The notes under the pieces are model-generated. The model searched no databases and was not told the DNA's origin. It saw only the letters and a program-made list of their open reading frames with translations. A program made the translations under genes and the position numbers. This document shows positions 16,964 through 25,486 of a stretch of DNA of 64,000 bases, in pieces; the first letter of the stretch is position 1; every line of letters starts with the position of its first letter. Origin of the DNA: Gammaproteobacteria bacterium (GTDB lineage Bacteria; Pseudomonadota; Gammaproteobacteria; Ga0077536); assembly GCA_024235015.1 (NCBI GenBank), contig JACKNG010000001.1:496001-560000 (forward strand), given 5' to 3'.

Positions 16964-17746
16964 TCAGATCATCGTCCGCCCACCATCCACGGCCCACGAC
17001 TGGCCGTTGACGTAGCTCGCCTCGTCGCAGGCGAGGTAGACGACCAGGCTGGCCACTTCCTCGGGCCGGATGAAGCGCTTGAGCGGCACCGAGTTGACGA
17101 AGTTCCGCGTCGTCGTTTCGACATCCAGTCCGGCCACCCGCGCATGCTCGGTGATGAAACTGGTCGCCATGTCGGTATCGACCACCCATGGGCACACCGC
17201 GTTGACGCGCACGCCCTGGGCGGCGAGTTCCAGCGCGAGGCAGCGGGTGAGACCGATGACGGCGTGCTTGGAGACGTTGTAGGCCGCCTGGTTGGGGGTG
17301 CCCCACTTGCCGGCGGTCGAGGCCAGGTTGACGATGCTGCCGGCGCCGCGCGCGACCATGCCGGGCAGCACGAGCTGGGTGACGTGCAGCACGCCGATGA
17401 AATTGACCTCGAAGAGATCGCGGAAGTCCTGCGCGTCGTAATCGAGAAAGGCCGCCGCGCGATGGATACCGGCGTTGTTGACCAGCACGTCGATACCCCC
17501 GGCCGCCTCGGCCTGTTCGACCATCGCCGCCATCGCCGCGCGATCGGTGACGTCGCCGGCATGGACCGCCACGGCGACCCCGAAACGTCGCCGCAGGTCT
17601 GCGGCGACCGCCTCGAGGCGCGTCGCGTCGCGCGCATTCAACACCAGGCCCGCACCTTCCGCTGCGCAGGCCTCCGCCACCGCCAGGCCGATGCCGCGGC
17701 TGCCGCCGGTGATGAGCGCGGTGCGCCCGGCCAGTCGTCCACTCAT
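16964..17746 (-). CDS. Short-chain dehydrogenase/reductase
   Basis: A 260-residue classical SDR. ALITGGSRGIGLAVAEA is the cofactor loop, NNAGIHRAAAF the structural motif, Ser in NLASTAGKWG, and Tyr and Lys in AAYNVSKHAV. The arrangement resembles 3-hydroxybutyrate and other 3-hydroxyacyl dehydrogenases, including a segment after VCPWVVDTDMA with a long substrate loop. It is monocistronic, and its upstream region holds the short palindromes at 17775-17950. Convergent with the M24 gene. Confidence 0.88.
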   Translation of the reverse strand: MSGRLAGRTALITGGSRGIGLAVAEACAAEGAGLVLNARDATRLEAVAADLRRRFGVAVAVHAGDVTDRAAMAAMVEQAEAAGGIDVLVNNAGIHRAAAFLDYDAQDFRDLFEVNFIGVLHVTQLVLPGMVARGAGSIVNLASTAGKWGTPNQAAYNVSKHAVIGLTRCLALELAAQGVRVNAVCPWVVDTDMATSFITEHARVAGLDVETTTRNFVNSVPLKRFIRPEEVASLVVYLACDEASYVNGQSWAVDGGRTMI

Positions 17747-17774
17747 GTCCCGTCTCCTTCACTGTGTCTCGCTG

Positions 17775-17950
17775 CCGTGTCGGACACCGGTCGACAGCCG
17801 GGACTCGGGAACCTCGTCCCGGTGTCTGACATCGCACAGCAACGCGTTGAATCCTCGGCACGGACCCGATCGGTGTCGGACACCGTCGTGGTCGATCCGC
17901 CGCCACCCTATCACCCTGCCGCGAACCCCGTCGCGGTGTCTGACACCGCG
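17775..17950. repeat. Cluster of four GGTGTCNGACACC-type palindromes
   Basis: Four copies lie in the 293-bp gap between the SDR and the GlxA-like regulator. They are CCGTGTCGGACACCGG (17775-17790), GGTGTCTGACATC (17821-17833), CGGTGTCGGACACCG (17871-17885) and CGCGGTGTCTGACACCGCG (17932-17950). The last is perfect, with 9-bp arms around a single T. The second and fourth are each followed after 8-9 bases by GCGTTGAAT. The same element occurs twice at 36171-36228. Such dispersed, mutated palindromes in gaps are typical of REP-like sequences; an operator array is less likely because the copies differ and recur elsewhere. Confidence 0.65.
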
Positions 17951-18039
17951 TGGCGGCGCGTTGAATTCCGGTCAGGCCACCGGCCGTCGTCGGCCACGCT
18001 CGGAGCGGGCCGGCCCTCGCGCCCGGGTCCGGCCGCCGC

Positions 18040-19035
18040 TCACGCCTCCGCCACCGAGCGAAAGCGGAAGCTCTCCCGGTAGCGCGACGGCGTCATACCC
18101 ACGTAGCGCTTGAACAGGGTGCGGAAGAACGCCGCATCCGCGTAGCCGACCCTCGCCGCAACCTGGTCGATGGGGGTGTTGTCGTGCTCGAGCAGGCGCC
18201 GCGCGGCATTCAGGCGCAGCTTCTGCAGGTAGACCTTGGGGGGATCGCCGAAAGCCTCCTGGAAGCGCCGGTAGAAGGTGCGCCAGGACATGCCGAAGTC
18301 GGCCGCCAGGCGTTCGAAATGGATCGGCTGGTGGAAGTGGCCGAGGATCCAGCTCTCCACTGCGGCCATGGAACCAGCCTCGATGCCGGCGCGTTGCAGC
18401 ATCGGCGGCGGCACGTTCTGGCGCACCCGCGGCAGGTCGGCGAGAAACCATTGCGCGCAGGCCAGCAGGGTGTCGCGCCCGCACAGGCGGTCGACGAGGT
18501 AGAGAGTGAGGTCGATGGTCGCGCTCGCCCCGCAGCAGGAGTAGATGCCGTGGTCCTCGACCACCATGCGCTCGGCCGTCCAGTCGACGCGCGGGAAGCG
18601 CTGGCGGACCTCGTCGATCAGGCTCCAGTGCATGGCCACGGTGCGGCCGTCGAGCAGGCCGCCGTGGGCGAGCAGGGCCTGGCTCGGGCAGACCGTCGCC
18701 ACCGGCACGCCACGCGCCATCTCGGCCGCGAGCCAGCCGAGGATGCCGGCATTGGCCTCGATCACCTCGTCGACGTTGCACGGCATGCCGGCGAGAAAGA
18801 TGAAATCGGCCGCCCGGGCATCGGCGATCGAGGCCACCGGGGTGATGGTGACGCAGCCGTCGCAGGTCACCGCCGCACCGTCACGCGTGATCACCGAGAC
18901 CTCGAACGGCGGCGCGTGGGCGAACTGGCGCGCGGCGAAGTCGAGGATCTCGAGCGGCCCGGTGACGGTCGACGCGTTACCGCCGGCGAAGGAAGCGAGC
19001 ACGAGGTGTCGTGGCGGTACGGGTGGCCGGGTCAT
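18040..19035 (-). CDS. GlxA-family AraC-type transcriptional regulator
   Basis: A 331-residue regulator with an N-terminal DJ-1/PfpI-like domain (about 8-185) and a C-terminal AraC double HTH (about 220-325). The first domain contains FIFLAGMPCNVDEV and TVCPSQALLAHGGLLDG, where Cys sits at the nucleophile-elbow position. The second contains FGMSWRTFYRRFQEAFG and VAARVGYADAAFFRTLFKRYVGMTPS. It probably senses a small molecule and controls a catabolic gene; the divergent GST gene at 19230 is the nearest candidate. Start chosen at ATG 19035 after GGAGAACC; an in-frame extension upstream is compositionally unlike the family. Confidence 0.85.
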   Translation of the reverse strand: MTRPPVPPRHLVLASFAGGNASTVTGPLEILDFAARQFAHAPPFEVSVITRDGAAVTCDGCVTITPVASIADARAADFIFLAGMPCNVDEVIEANAGILGWLAAEMARGVPVATVCPSQALLAHGGLLDGRTVAMHWSLIDEVRQRFPRVDWTAERMVVEDHGIYSCCGASATIDLTLYLVDRLCGRDTLLACAQWFLADLPRVRQNVPPPMLQRAGIEAGSMAAVESWILGHFHQPIHFERLAADFGMSWRTFYRRFQEAFGDPPKVYLQKLRLNAARRLLEHDNTPIDQVAARVGYADAAFFRTLFKRYVGMTPSRYRESFRFRSVAEA

Positions 19036-19229
19036 GGCGAGGTTCTCCGCTGGCGAACGCCGCTCGCGGCGGCTCGGTGGGTGCATCGCAGGCATGGCGA
19101 ATCCACCCGTGCAATATGTCGCTTTCGCCAGCTTGTGTCGACCACCGCCGCGGGGCGAGCATGACCACGCGGTCGTCGCGTCGCCGCGACCCGATTTCTT
19201 CATCACCGCGCCCCCGGGGAGAGCACGGC

Positions 19230-19925
19230 ATGAGCATCCAGTTGTACGACCTCGCGGGCGCCGACCCGCGGTATCTGTTCAGCCCGTTCAGCTGGCGCGT
19301 ACGCATGGCGCTGCTGCACAAGGGCCTCGATTTCGAGGTCGTGCCGTGGCGCTTCTCGGCGCGCGAGGCGATCGCCGAGTCCGGCAGCAAGGCGGTACCG
19401 GTGATCAAGGACGGCGACGCCTGGGTCAGCGACAGCTGGGCCATCGCCTGTTATCTCGATACCCATTACGCCGATCGTCCGCCGCTCTTCCCGGCGCCGT
19501 GCGGCGAGGCCCACGCCCGCCTCGTCAGCGCACTGTGCGGCAAGCTGGTGTTCCCCGCGGCGGTGCCGATCGCCCTCTACCAGGCCTACGTGCTGCTCGA
19601 CCCGGCCAGCCAGCCCTATTTCCGCGAGAGCCGCGAGGCGATGTTCAACGCGCGCTTGGAAGACATCCACGCCGACGCCAAGACCGGCCCGGCGCGTCTC
19701 GCCGAGGCCTTGAAGCCCTTCGACGAAGTGCTGGCGGTGTGCGACTACCTCGGCGGCAGCCAGGCGACCTACGCCGATTTCCTGCTCTTCGGCATCCTCA
19801 AGTGGACCGACATCGTCAGCAGCTACCCGGTCATCGATCGCGACACGCCGAGCGGACGCTGGTTCAGCCGCCTCGAAACCGACTACGGCGGCCACGCCGG
19901 CCGCGTCCCGCGCGTGCGCGACTGA
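19230..19925 (+). CDS. Glutathione S-transferase family protein (beta-etherase-like)
   Basis: A 231-residue GST. The N-terminal thioredoxin-fold domain reads IQLYDLAGADPRYLFSPFSWRVRMALLHKGL, with SPFSWR at the active-site helix, and KAVPVIKDG is the cis-Pro loop. The C-terminal domain is all-helical. The PFSWRVRMAL type N-terminus is like LigE/LigF beta-aryl etherases and related catabolic GSTs. It stands 47 bp before the 593-residue protein and could belong to that operon. Start at ATG 19230 after GGGGAGAG. Confidence 0.82.
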   Translation: MSIQLYDLAGADPRYLFSPFSWRVRMALLHKGLDFEVVPWRFSAREAIAESGSKAVPVIKDGDAWVSDSWAIACYLDTHYADRPPLFPAPCGEAHARLVSALCGKLVFPAAVPIALYQAYVLLDPASQPYFRESREAMFNARLEDIHADAKTGPARLAEALKPFDEVLAVCDYLGGSQATYADFLLFGILKWTDIVSSYPVIDRDTPSGRWFSRLETDYGGHAGRVPRVRD

Positions 19926-19972
19926 GCGCCTGTGCCAGAATCTCACCCCCTGTTGCCGCCCCGGAGCCCGAC

Positions 19973-21754
19973 ATGACCACCACCCTCACCGAACGCGAAC
20001 AGGTCCTGCTCGCCGCCACCACCGGCGCCGGCGCCAGCCCCAACTGGCTGACCAGCGACATGGTCGACGCCCTGCTCGGCGGCCACGGCATGCTGAACAT
20101 CGCCGTCATCAACGCCGCCGAGGTCATCGTCCACGAACTCAAGCGCGGCATGGACAACAAGCTGCGCTTCGCCAATGCCGCCAGCCAGCCCATCGACGAG
20201 ATCCTGGCCAAGGCCATCAAGGCTGCGGTGCAGGCCGGCGCCGCGCCGGCCAACGCGGCGCTGATCAGCGCCGTGCTGATGTACCTCACCGGCACCAAGG
20301 CGCAGGTCGGCATCCCCGCCGGCAACCGCAAGCTCGGCGCCAGCGCGCGCATGCAGGCCGGGGTCGATCGCTCCGGCGTCGCGGCCATTCCGACCTCGAA
20401 GAAGAACAACAAGGTCTCGGGCTTCGCCGCCGTGATGGCCATCCACCAGGCCATGATGGAAGGCCGGCTCTCGCCCATCAGCGGTTACGACATGGTCGTC
20501 TCCGGCGGTCCGCTGGTCGGCCACGGCCGCCTCGGCGAGGACATCATCTTCCCCGCCATGGCCGAGAACGGCGCGCGCATCGGCACCCAGGCGATGATGG
20601 ACTGCATGGCCGGCGCCGGCATGAAACCGCAGGCCCTCAACGCCGCCGTGTTCGGCGCCGCCGCCATCCTCGAGATCATCCATCCCGACGCCGACATCGC
20701 CGAGGAATACGGCCCGCACGGCAAGGTCACCACCGCCTGGCTGGCCGGCAAGACGGCGGCCGAGACCGCCGGCCTGCCGCCGAAGCTCACCGTGCGCATC
20801 ACCGGCCAGGAATACGACACCGGGCAGGTTATTGGTGACCTCGGCCTCATCCTCAAGGACATCGGCGGGCCCTCGGTGATCGGCATCATGGCGGTCGACG
20901 AGATCATGGGCGTGTTCCAGGAAGGCATCGCCGGTTCCTCGGCCGGACCGGTCAACCCGCCGCTCGGGCATGTCTGCACCGACGCCGTCATCGCCATGAA
21001 ATGCCTGCTCGAACCGGATGCCACGCCGCAGTCGGTGGCGCAGGCCCTGCGCCAGCGCCGCTACGATCTCGCCTTCGATCCCGAAACCTCGATGATCGCG
21101 ATGAACATCGTGGCCAAGAAGGCCCAGCAGCTGAAGGCCGGCGCGGTGACCAACGCCATGATCCTGGCCTCCGAGGCGGTGCGCGCGAAGGCGCTCTACC
21201 GGCGCGCCGCCAAGACCTACGACGATCTCTCCGCCGGCCGCTCGCTGGAGGACGTGGTACGCGAGCTCGACGCCGAACGCAAGGCGCAGGTCGAGCAGCG
21301 CGTCAGTGCCTTCCTGTCGAAGATGACGGGCAAGTCGGTGCAGATCCGCATGACCCACGTCGGCCCCGGCGCGCGCCGCAGCAGCCCCCTGGCGCGCGAG
21401 TGGTTCGCCTTCGACGCCCACCTCGATGCCGAGGTCACCGTCGACGGCGTGACGACGAAACTCGAACGCTACTCCGACCAGGTCATCCCCGACGTCGCCC
21501 AGGGCAAGCGCCCCGAGCTCGCGCCGCTGGTGCCCATGGTGGTGCCGCTGGCGAGCGAAATCCTGCTCGCCTCGAACGTCATCATCAACGTCACCGTGCC
21601 CGCCGCGGTGGCCGCCGCGATGGGCAGGTACACCCCGGAAGAAGCCGGCAAGGTCGCCCAGCGCGCCGGTTTCATGTCCTCCGGCATCCCCGGCTCGAAC
21701 GTCAACGCCGAGGCCGCCGCGCGTCTCGCCGTCGACATGATGGGCGCGCCGTGA
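19973..21754 (+). CDS. Unrecognised conserved 593-residue protein heading a lar-type cofactor operon
   Basis: I do not recognise a named family. The protein is soluble, Gly/Ala-rich and looks like a metabolic enzyme, with no signal peptide. Strongly ordered blocks include VGIPAGNRKLGASARM (about 115), AIPTSKKNNKVSGFAAV (about 140), GHGRLGEDIIFPAMAENGARIG, EIIHPDADIAEEYGPHGK, ILKDIGGPSVIGIMAVDEIM and GSSAGPVNPPLGHVC. Several His/Lys/Cys in these blocks could bind a cofactor. Its stop overlaps a LarC2-like gene (GTGA), and larC, larE and larB follow. No LarA racemase is present, so this protein is a candidate user of the nickel-pincer nucleotide. That role is inference. RBS CCGGAGCC before the ATG. 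Confidence 0.6.
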   Translation: MTTTLTEREQVLLAATTGAGASPNWLTSDMVDALLGGHGMLNIAVINAAEVIVHELKRGMDNKLRFANAASQPIDEILAKAIKAAVQAGAAPANAALISAVLMYLTGTKAQVGIPAGNRKLGASARMQAGVDRSGVAAIPTSKKNNKVSGFAAVMAIHQAMMEGRLSPISGYDMVVSGGPLVGHGRLGEDIIFPAMAENGARIGTQAMMDCMAGAGMKPQALNAAVFGAAAILEIIHPDADIAEEYGPHGKVTTAWLAGKTAAETAGLPPKLTVRITGQEYDTGQVIGDLGLILKDIGGPSVIGIMAVDEIMGVFQEGIAGSSAGPVNPPLGHVCTDAVIAMKCLLEPDATPQSVAQALRQRRYDLAFDPETSMIAMNIVAKKAQQLKAGAVTNAMILASEAVRAKALYRRAAKTYDDLSAGRSLEDVVRELDAERKAQVEQRVSAFLSKMTGKSVQIRMTHVGPGARRSSPLAREWFAFDAHLDAEVTVDGVTTKLERYSDQVIPDVAQGKRPELAPLVPMVVPLASEILLASNVIINVTVPAAVAAAMGRYTPEEAGKVAQRAGFMSSGIPGSNVNAEAAARLAVDMMGAP

Positions 21755-22263
21755 GCGATGGGCTGCGTCTCATCATGGCCCAGGTCGACGACGTGCCGGG
21801 CGAGTTGATGGGCGAATTCATCGGCCGCGCCGAGGCCCTCGGCGCACGCAACGTGCAGGTGGTGCCGAGCCTGACCAAGAAGAACCGCCCGGCCTACCTC
21901 GTCTACCTCGACGTGCCGGCCGCGGCCGAGGCCGCCGCCGGCCGGCTGCTCGCCGCCGAGCTCGGCTGCTGGGGTTACCGCGTGCTCGCCGCCGAGCATC
22001 GCCATTTCGACATCGGCCGTCACGAACTCGAACTCACCGTGCACCGCGGCGGCATCACTCATCGTGCGGCCCTGCGCGCCAAGACCATCGCCGATGGTGC
22101 CGAGCGCCTGCGCGTGAAGGCCGAGCACGACGACCTCGCCGCAGCCTGTGCCGCGCTGCGCGGCGCCGGCGCCGAGCTGCCGCTGGCGGTGCTCAAGGCC
22201 GCGGTGGAAAGCCGCCTGACGGGCGCGGACGCGCTGCCCGCCACCCTCGAACTACACCTGTGA
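21751..22263 (+). CDS. Stand-alone LarC C-terminal-domain-like protein
   Basis: A 170-residue protein resembling the C-terminal (LarC2) part of the nickel-insertion protein LarC. LIMAQVDDVPGELMGEFI aligns with the LarC2 'NIDDMSGELLG' start. NVQVVPSLTKKNRPAYLV aligns with 'MKKGRPG'. AAELGCWGYRVLAAEHRHF aligns with the 'TTLGVRRY' region. The downstream larC already has its own C-terminal domain, so this is an extra, specialised copy. GTG start overlaps the stop of the 593-residue gene by 4 bp, so the two products are likely made in a fixed ratio. It may load or hold the cofactor for that protein (inference). Confidence 0.65.
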   Translation: MSDGLRLIMAQVDDVPGELMGEFIGRAEALGARNVQVVPSLTKKNRPAYLVYLDVPAAAEAAAGRLLAAELGCWGYRVLAAEHRHFDIGRHELELTVHRGGITHRAALRAKTIADGAERLRVKAEHDDLAAACAALRGAGAELPLAVLKAAVESRLTGADALPATLELHL

Positions 22264-22306
22264 GCCGGATGACGGCATCATCAAAGCTTTCGCGGAGGAA
22301 ACCGAC

Positions 22307-22525
22307 ATGACCCGACACCTCGCCACCTTCACGGCACTGCTGCTGGGCAGCGGCAGCGCACTCGCCCACGACCATCTCGTCCTCGACGGCACCCTGCACC
22401 GTGCGCTGCATGCCATCGGCAGCGAGCGCCTGGTGATGTTCGGCGGCATCGCCCTCGCCGTCGTCGTCGGCTGGGCCGTGCGCCGCGCGGTACGGCGCCG
22501 TGACGCGGCCCGTCGCGAGGGCTGA
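22307..22525 (+). CDS. Small His-containing exported membrane protein
   Basis: A 72-residue protein. Residues 1-20 form a signal peptide ending ALA, the mature N-terminus is His-rich (HDHLVLDGTLHRALHAIG), and one transmembrane helix follows (about 42-60, MFGGIALAVVVGWAVR). A basic tail (RRAVRRRDAARREG) should face the cytoplasm. GGAGGAA (22294-22300) precedes the ATG. It is 18 bp upstream of larC, so it is a plausible periplasmic metal-binding or nickel-handling accessory, but there is no family match to prove this. Confidence 0.6.
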   Translation: MTRHLATFTALLLGSGSALAHDHLVLDGTLHRALHAIGSERLVMFGGIALAVVVGWAVRRAVRRRDAARREG

Positions 22526-22543
22526 CCGGCACCCCTGGCAGCC

Positions 22544-23908
22544 GTGCATCTCCATCTCGACGCCGTCGGCGGCATCGCCGGCGACATGTTCGTCGCCGCC
22601 CTGCTCGACCTGCGCCCGGACCTCGCTGCCGGCGCGATCGGCGCGGCGCGCGCAGCCGGCCTCGGCGCGGACATCGACCTCGGCCTGGAACCGTTCGACG
22701 ACGGCGTGCTGACCGGCAGCCGCTTCGTCGTCGCGCGCGCCGCCGACGAAGCCCGCGGCGCGGCCCCGCCACACGGCCCGGGCGCGTCCGCGAGCGACCA
22801 CGGTGAATTCAGCAACGCACACGGCCACGCACACGGCCACGCAGACGCCCCCCCGCACGACCACGAAGCACGGCCGGTCCACGCTCGTCCGCCTGCCGAC
22901 CAGACCCCTGCGCACGCCCACGACCATGGCCACGTGCACTGGGCGGCGCTGCGCGAGCGCCTCGCCACGGCGCCGCTGGCAGCTCCCGTGCGCGAGCGCG
23001 CCATCGCCATCTTCGCCGGCCTCGCCGAGGCCGAGGCACGCGTGCACGGCAAGCCGGTCGAGGCGGTCAGCTTCCACGAGGTCGGCGCCTGGGATTCCAT
23101 CGCCGACATCGTCGCCGCGGCCTGGCTGATCGAGGCGCTCGGCGCCACCAGTTGGTCGGTCGGGCCCCTGCCGCTCGGCAGCGGCCGCGTGCGCACCGCC
23201 CACGGCCTGCTGCCGGTGCCGGCGCCCGCCACCGTGCTGCTGTTGGAGGGCCTGCCCTGCTTCGACGACGGCCATGCCGGCGAGCGCATCACCCCGACCG
23301 GCGCCGCCATCCTGAAACACCTCGCGCCCGGCACGGGGCTGGGCACGGCGCCGCGGGTGCTCGGCCGGGTCGGTCACGGCTTCGGCACGCGCCGCCTGCG
23401 TGGACTGTCCAACGTGCTGCGCGTGCTGGCCTTCGACGACGCTGGCGCCAGCGCTGGCATCGGCATCGACCAGGTCACGCGGCTCGCCTTCGAGATCGAC
23501 GACCAGACGCCGGAAGACCTCGCGCTGGGCCTCGAGCGCCTGCGCGCGGTGCCCGGGGTCATCGACGTGACCCAGGGCACAGTCACCGCCAAGCAGGGCC
23601 GCCAGGCCGCCACCGTCCGGGTACTCGCCGAGGTGGCCGCGGGCGAAGCGGTCGCCGCGGCCTGTTTCCGCGAGACCACCACCCTCGGCGTACGCCTGCA
23701 GCGGCTCGAACGCCGCGTGCTCCAGCGCGAGCCCTGGGTCGGCCCCGACGGCACCCGGGTCAAGCGCGTGCGGCGCCCCGACACGGTCACGGCCAAGGCC
23801 GAGCTCGCCGACCTCGCCGAGGCCGACGGCCATGCCGCGCGCGAGGCGCGGCGCCGCACCGCGGAGGACGCGGCGCTGGACGATACGGACGGCGGGGCCG
23901 GCGCGTGA
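22544..23908 (+). CDS. larC: Nickel insertion protein LarC
   Basis: LarC inserts nickel into pyridinium-3,5-bisthiocarboxylic acid mononucleotide to complete the nickel-pincer nucleotide. The 454-residue protein starts with HLHLDAVGGIAGDMFVAALL and has VSFHEVGAWDSIADIV, RVRTAHGLLPVPAPATVLLL and ITPTGAAILKHLA, all LarC signatures. Residues 77-132 are a His-rich insertion that probably binds nickel. The C-terminal LarC2 domain starts near FEIDDQTPEDLA. In Lactobacillus the two parts are joined by programmed frameshifting; here they are one continuous frame. GTG start at 22544; the larE start overlaps its stop. Confidence 0.9.
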   Translation: MHLHLDAVGGIAGDMFVAALLDLRPDLAAGAIGAARAAGLGADIDLGLEPFDDGVLTGSRFVVARAADEARGAAPPHGPGASASDHGEFSNAHGHAHGHADAPPHDHEARPVHARPPADQTPAHAHDHGHVHWAALRERLATAPLAAPVRERAIAIFAGLAEAEARVHGKPVEAVSFHEVGAWDSIADIVAAAWLIEALGATSWSVGPLPLGSGRVRTAHGLLPVPAPATVLLLEGLPCFDDGHAGERITPTGAAILKHLAPGTGLGTAPRVLGRVGHGFGTRRLRGLSNVLRVLAFDDAGASAGIGIDQVTRLAFEIDDQTPEDLALGLERLRAVPGVIDVTQGTVTAKQGRQAATVRVLAEVAAGEAVAAACFRETTTLGVRLQRLERRVLQREPWVGPDGTRVKRVRRPDTVTAKAELADLAEADGHAAREARRRTAEDAALDDTDGGAGA

Positions 23909-24738
23909 ACGCCGTGCGCGACGCCCTCGCCGCGGCCGACACCGGCGCCGCCGTCAGCCGCCTCGAAGCGGTGCTGCGCGATTGCGCGCCCTGTGTGGTG
24001 GCGGTGTCGGGCGGGGTCGACAGCCTCACCCTCGCCGCCCTCGCCCATCGCACCCTCGGCCACGAGGCCTACATGGTGCACGCCGTGTCGGCGGCCGTAC
24101 CGCCCGCCGCGACGGCGCGGGTGCGGGCGCTCGCGGCGCACGAGGGCTGGCAGCTCGAAGTCCTCGGCGCGGGCGAGTTCGACGACCCGCGCTACCTCGC
24201 CAACCCGGCCGACCGCTGTTATTTCTGCAAGAGTCACCTCTACGATGCCCTCGCCGGCGCGCGGCCCGGGCAGCTCGTCTCGGGTACCAATACCGACGAC
24301 CTCGACGATTACCGTCCCGGCCTCGACGCCGCGCGCGAGCGCGGCGTGCGCCATCCCTTCGTCGAGGCCGGCGTGAGCAAGGCGGGCCTGCGCGCCATCG
24401 CCCGCGCGCTCGGTCTCGGCGACATCGCCGACCTGCCGGCCGCGCCCTGTCTCGCCAGCCGGGTCGAGACCGGCCTGCCGATCCAGGCCCCGGCGCTCGG
24501 CTTCGTCGACGCCGCCGAGACCCTGGTCCGCGACACGCTGGGCGCGCACACGGTGCGCTGTCGACTGCGCCGCAGCGGGGTCGTCATCGAGCTCGACCCG
24601 GGCGGCCTCGCCGCCCTCGACGCCGGTCACCGCAGCGCTCTCACCACGGCCCTCACCACCCTCGCCCGCGAGCACGGCGTGCGCGGCGACGTCGCTTTCG
24701 CCGCCTACGCCCGCGGCAGCGCCTTCCTGCGGCCCTGA
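23905..24738 (+). CDS. larE: ATP-dependent sulfur transferase LarE, three-cysteine type
   Basis: LarE adenylates and thiolates the biscarboxylated nucleotide in nickel-pincer synthesis. The 277-residue PP-loop protein has AVSGGVDS at 35-40 and SGTNTDDLDDYRPG. Lactobacillus LarE sacrifices one Cys. Here Cys105 and Cys108 (RCYFCKS) join Cys182 (APCLASR), the three-cysteine arrangement reported to hold an Fe-S cluster in some LarE proteins and to allow catalytic sulfur transfer. GTG start overlaps larC by 4 bp. Confidence 0.9.
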   Translation: MNAVRDALAAADTGAAVSRLEAVLRDCAPCVVAVSGGVDSLTLAALAHRTLGHEAYMVHAVSAAVPPAATARVRALAAHEGWQLEVLGAGEFDDPRYLANPADRCYFCKSHLYDALAGARPGQLVSGTNTDDLDDYRPGLDAARERGVRHPFVEAGVSKAGLRAIARALGLGDIADLPAAPCLASRVETGLPIQAPALGFVDAAETLVRDTLGAHTVRCRLRRSGVVIELDPGGLAALDAGHRSALTTALTTLAREHGVRGDVAFAAYARGSAFLRP

Positions 24739-24750
24739 GCAGGCCACCGC

Positions 24751-25410
24751 GTGAGCGCCGAGGACATCAAGCTCGATCTCACCCGCCGCGAACGCCTCGG
24801 CTTCGAGGAGGCGATGTTCTGCGCGCACAAGAGCCCGGCCCAGATCGACGCCGTGCTCGACCAGCTCGCCGCCGCCGGCCAGGGCAGCCTGCTCACCCGC
24901 CTCGAACCCGAGCGCGAGGCGATGCTGCGCGCCGAGCACCGCGCGCGGCTCGATTACGACCCCGTCTCGCGCACCGCGTTCTACGCCTGTACGCCCGCGG
25001 CCGACGGCGCGCCGCGGGTCGGCATCGTCACCGCCGGCAGCTCCGACGTGCCGGTCGCCCGCGAGGCCCTGCGCACGCTCACCTACTGCGGGGTGCCGGC
25101 GCTGCCGGTGTTCGACGTCGGCGTGGCCGGGCTGTGGCGGCTGCTCGAACGCATCGAGGAACTGCGCAGCCTGCCCGTGCTGGTCGTCGCCGCCGGCATG
25201 GACGCGGCGCTGCCGAGCGTGATCGGCGGCCTCTACGGCGGGCTCGTCGTGGCCGTGCCGACCTCGGTCGGTTACGGCGTCGCCGCCGGCGGCCAGGCGG
25301 CACTGAATGCCATCCTCGCCTCCTGCGCCTCGGGCATCGTGACGGTCAACATCGACAATGGTTACGGCGCGGCCTGTGCCGCGCTGCGCGCGCTCAATCA
25401 TCGCGCCTGA
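24751..25410 (+). CDS. larB: LarB, nicotinate adenine dinucleotide carboxylase/hydrolase
   Basis: LarB carboxylates the pyridinium ring of nicotinic acid adenine dinucleotide and hydrolyses it, the first step of nickel-pincer nucleotide synthesis. The 219-residue protein has the PurE-like core: IVTAGSSDVPVAREAL, VVAAGMDAALPSVIGGL, VAVPTSVGYGVAAGG and ASCASGIVTVNIDNGYG. These are LarB signatures. GTG start 12 bp after larE. With larC and larE it makes a complete biosynthetic set. Confidence 0.9.
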   Translation: MSAEDIKLDLTRRERLGFEEAMFCAHKSPAQIDAVLDQLAAAGQGSLLTRLEPEREAMLRAEHRARLDYDPVSRTAFYACTPAADGAPRVGIVTAGSSDVPVAREALRTLTYCGVPALPVFDVGVAGLWRLLERIEELRSLPVLVVAAGMDAALPSVIGGLYGGLVVAVPTSVGYGVAAGGQAALNAILASCASGIVTVNIDNGYGAACAALRALNHRA

Positions 25411-25486
25411 GCGCAGCCCACGGCTTGTTCCGCCCGGCCGACGGGGCTAGGCTCGGACATCACGTCAACACCCTGGGGAGGGTCAC

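Noticed and set aside
18545..19972. A long in-frame extension in front of the 593-residue protein
   Set aside because: It runs through the GST and GlxA genes in other frames; the ATG at 19973 with CCGGAGCC and the conserved beginning are the natural start.
19973..21754. LarA lactate racemase identity of the 593-residue protein
   Set aside because: The conserved blocks do not match the LarA sequence as I know it; only the neighbourhood suggests a cofactor link.
22544..23908. Programmed frameshift in larC as in Lactobacillus
   Set aside because: The gene is one continuous frame through both domains, so no frameshift is needed.
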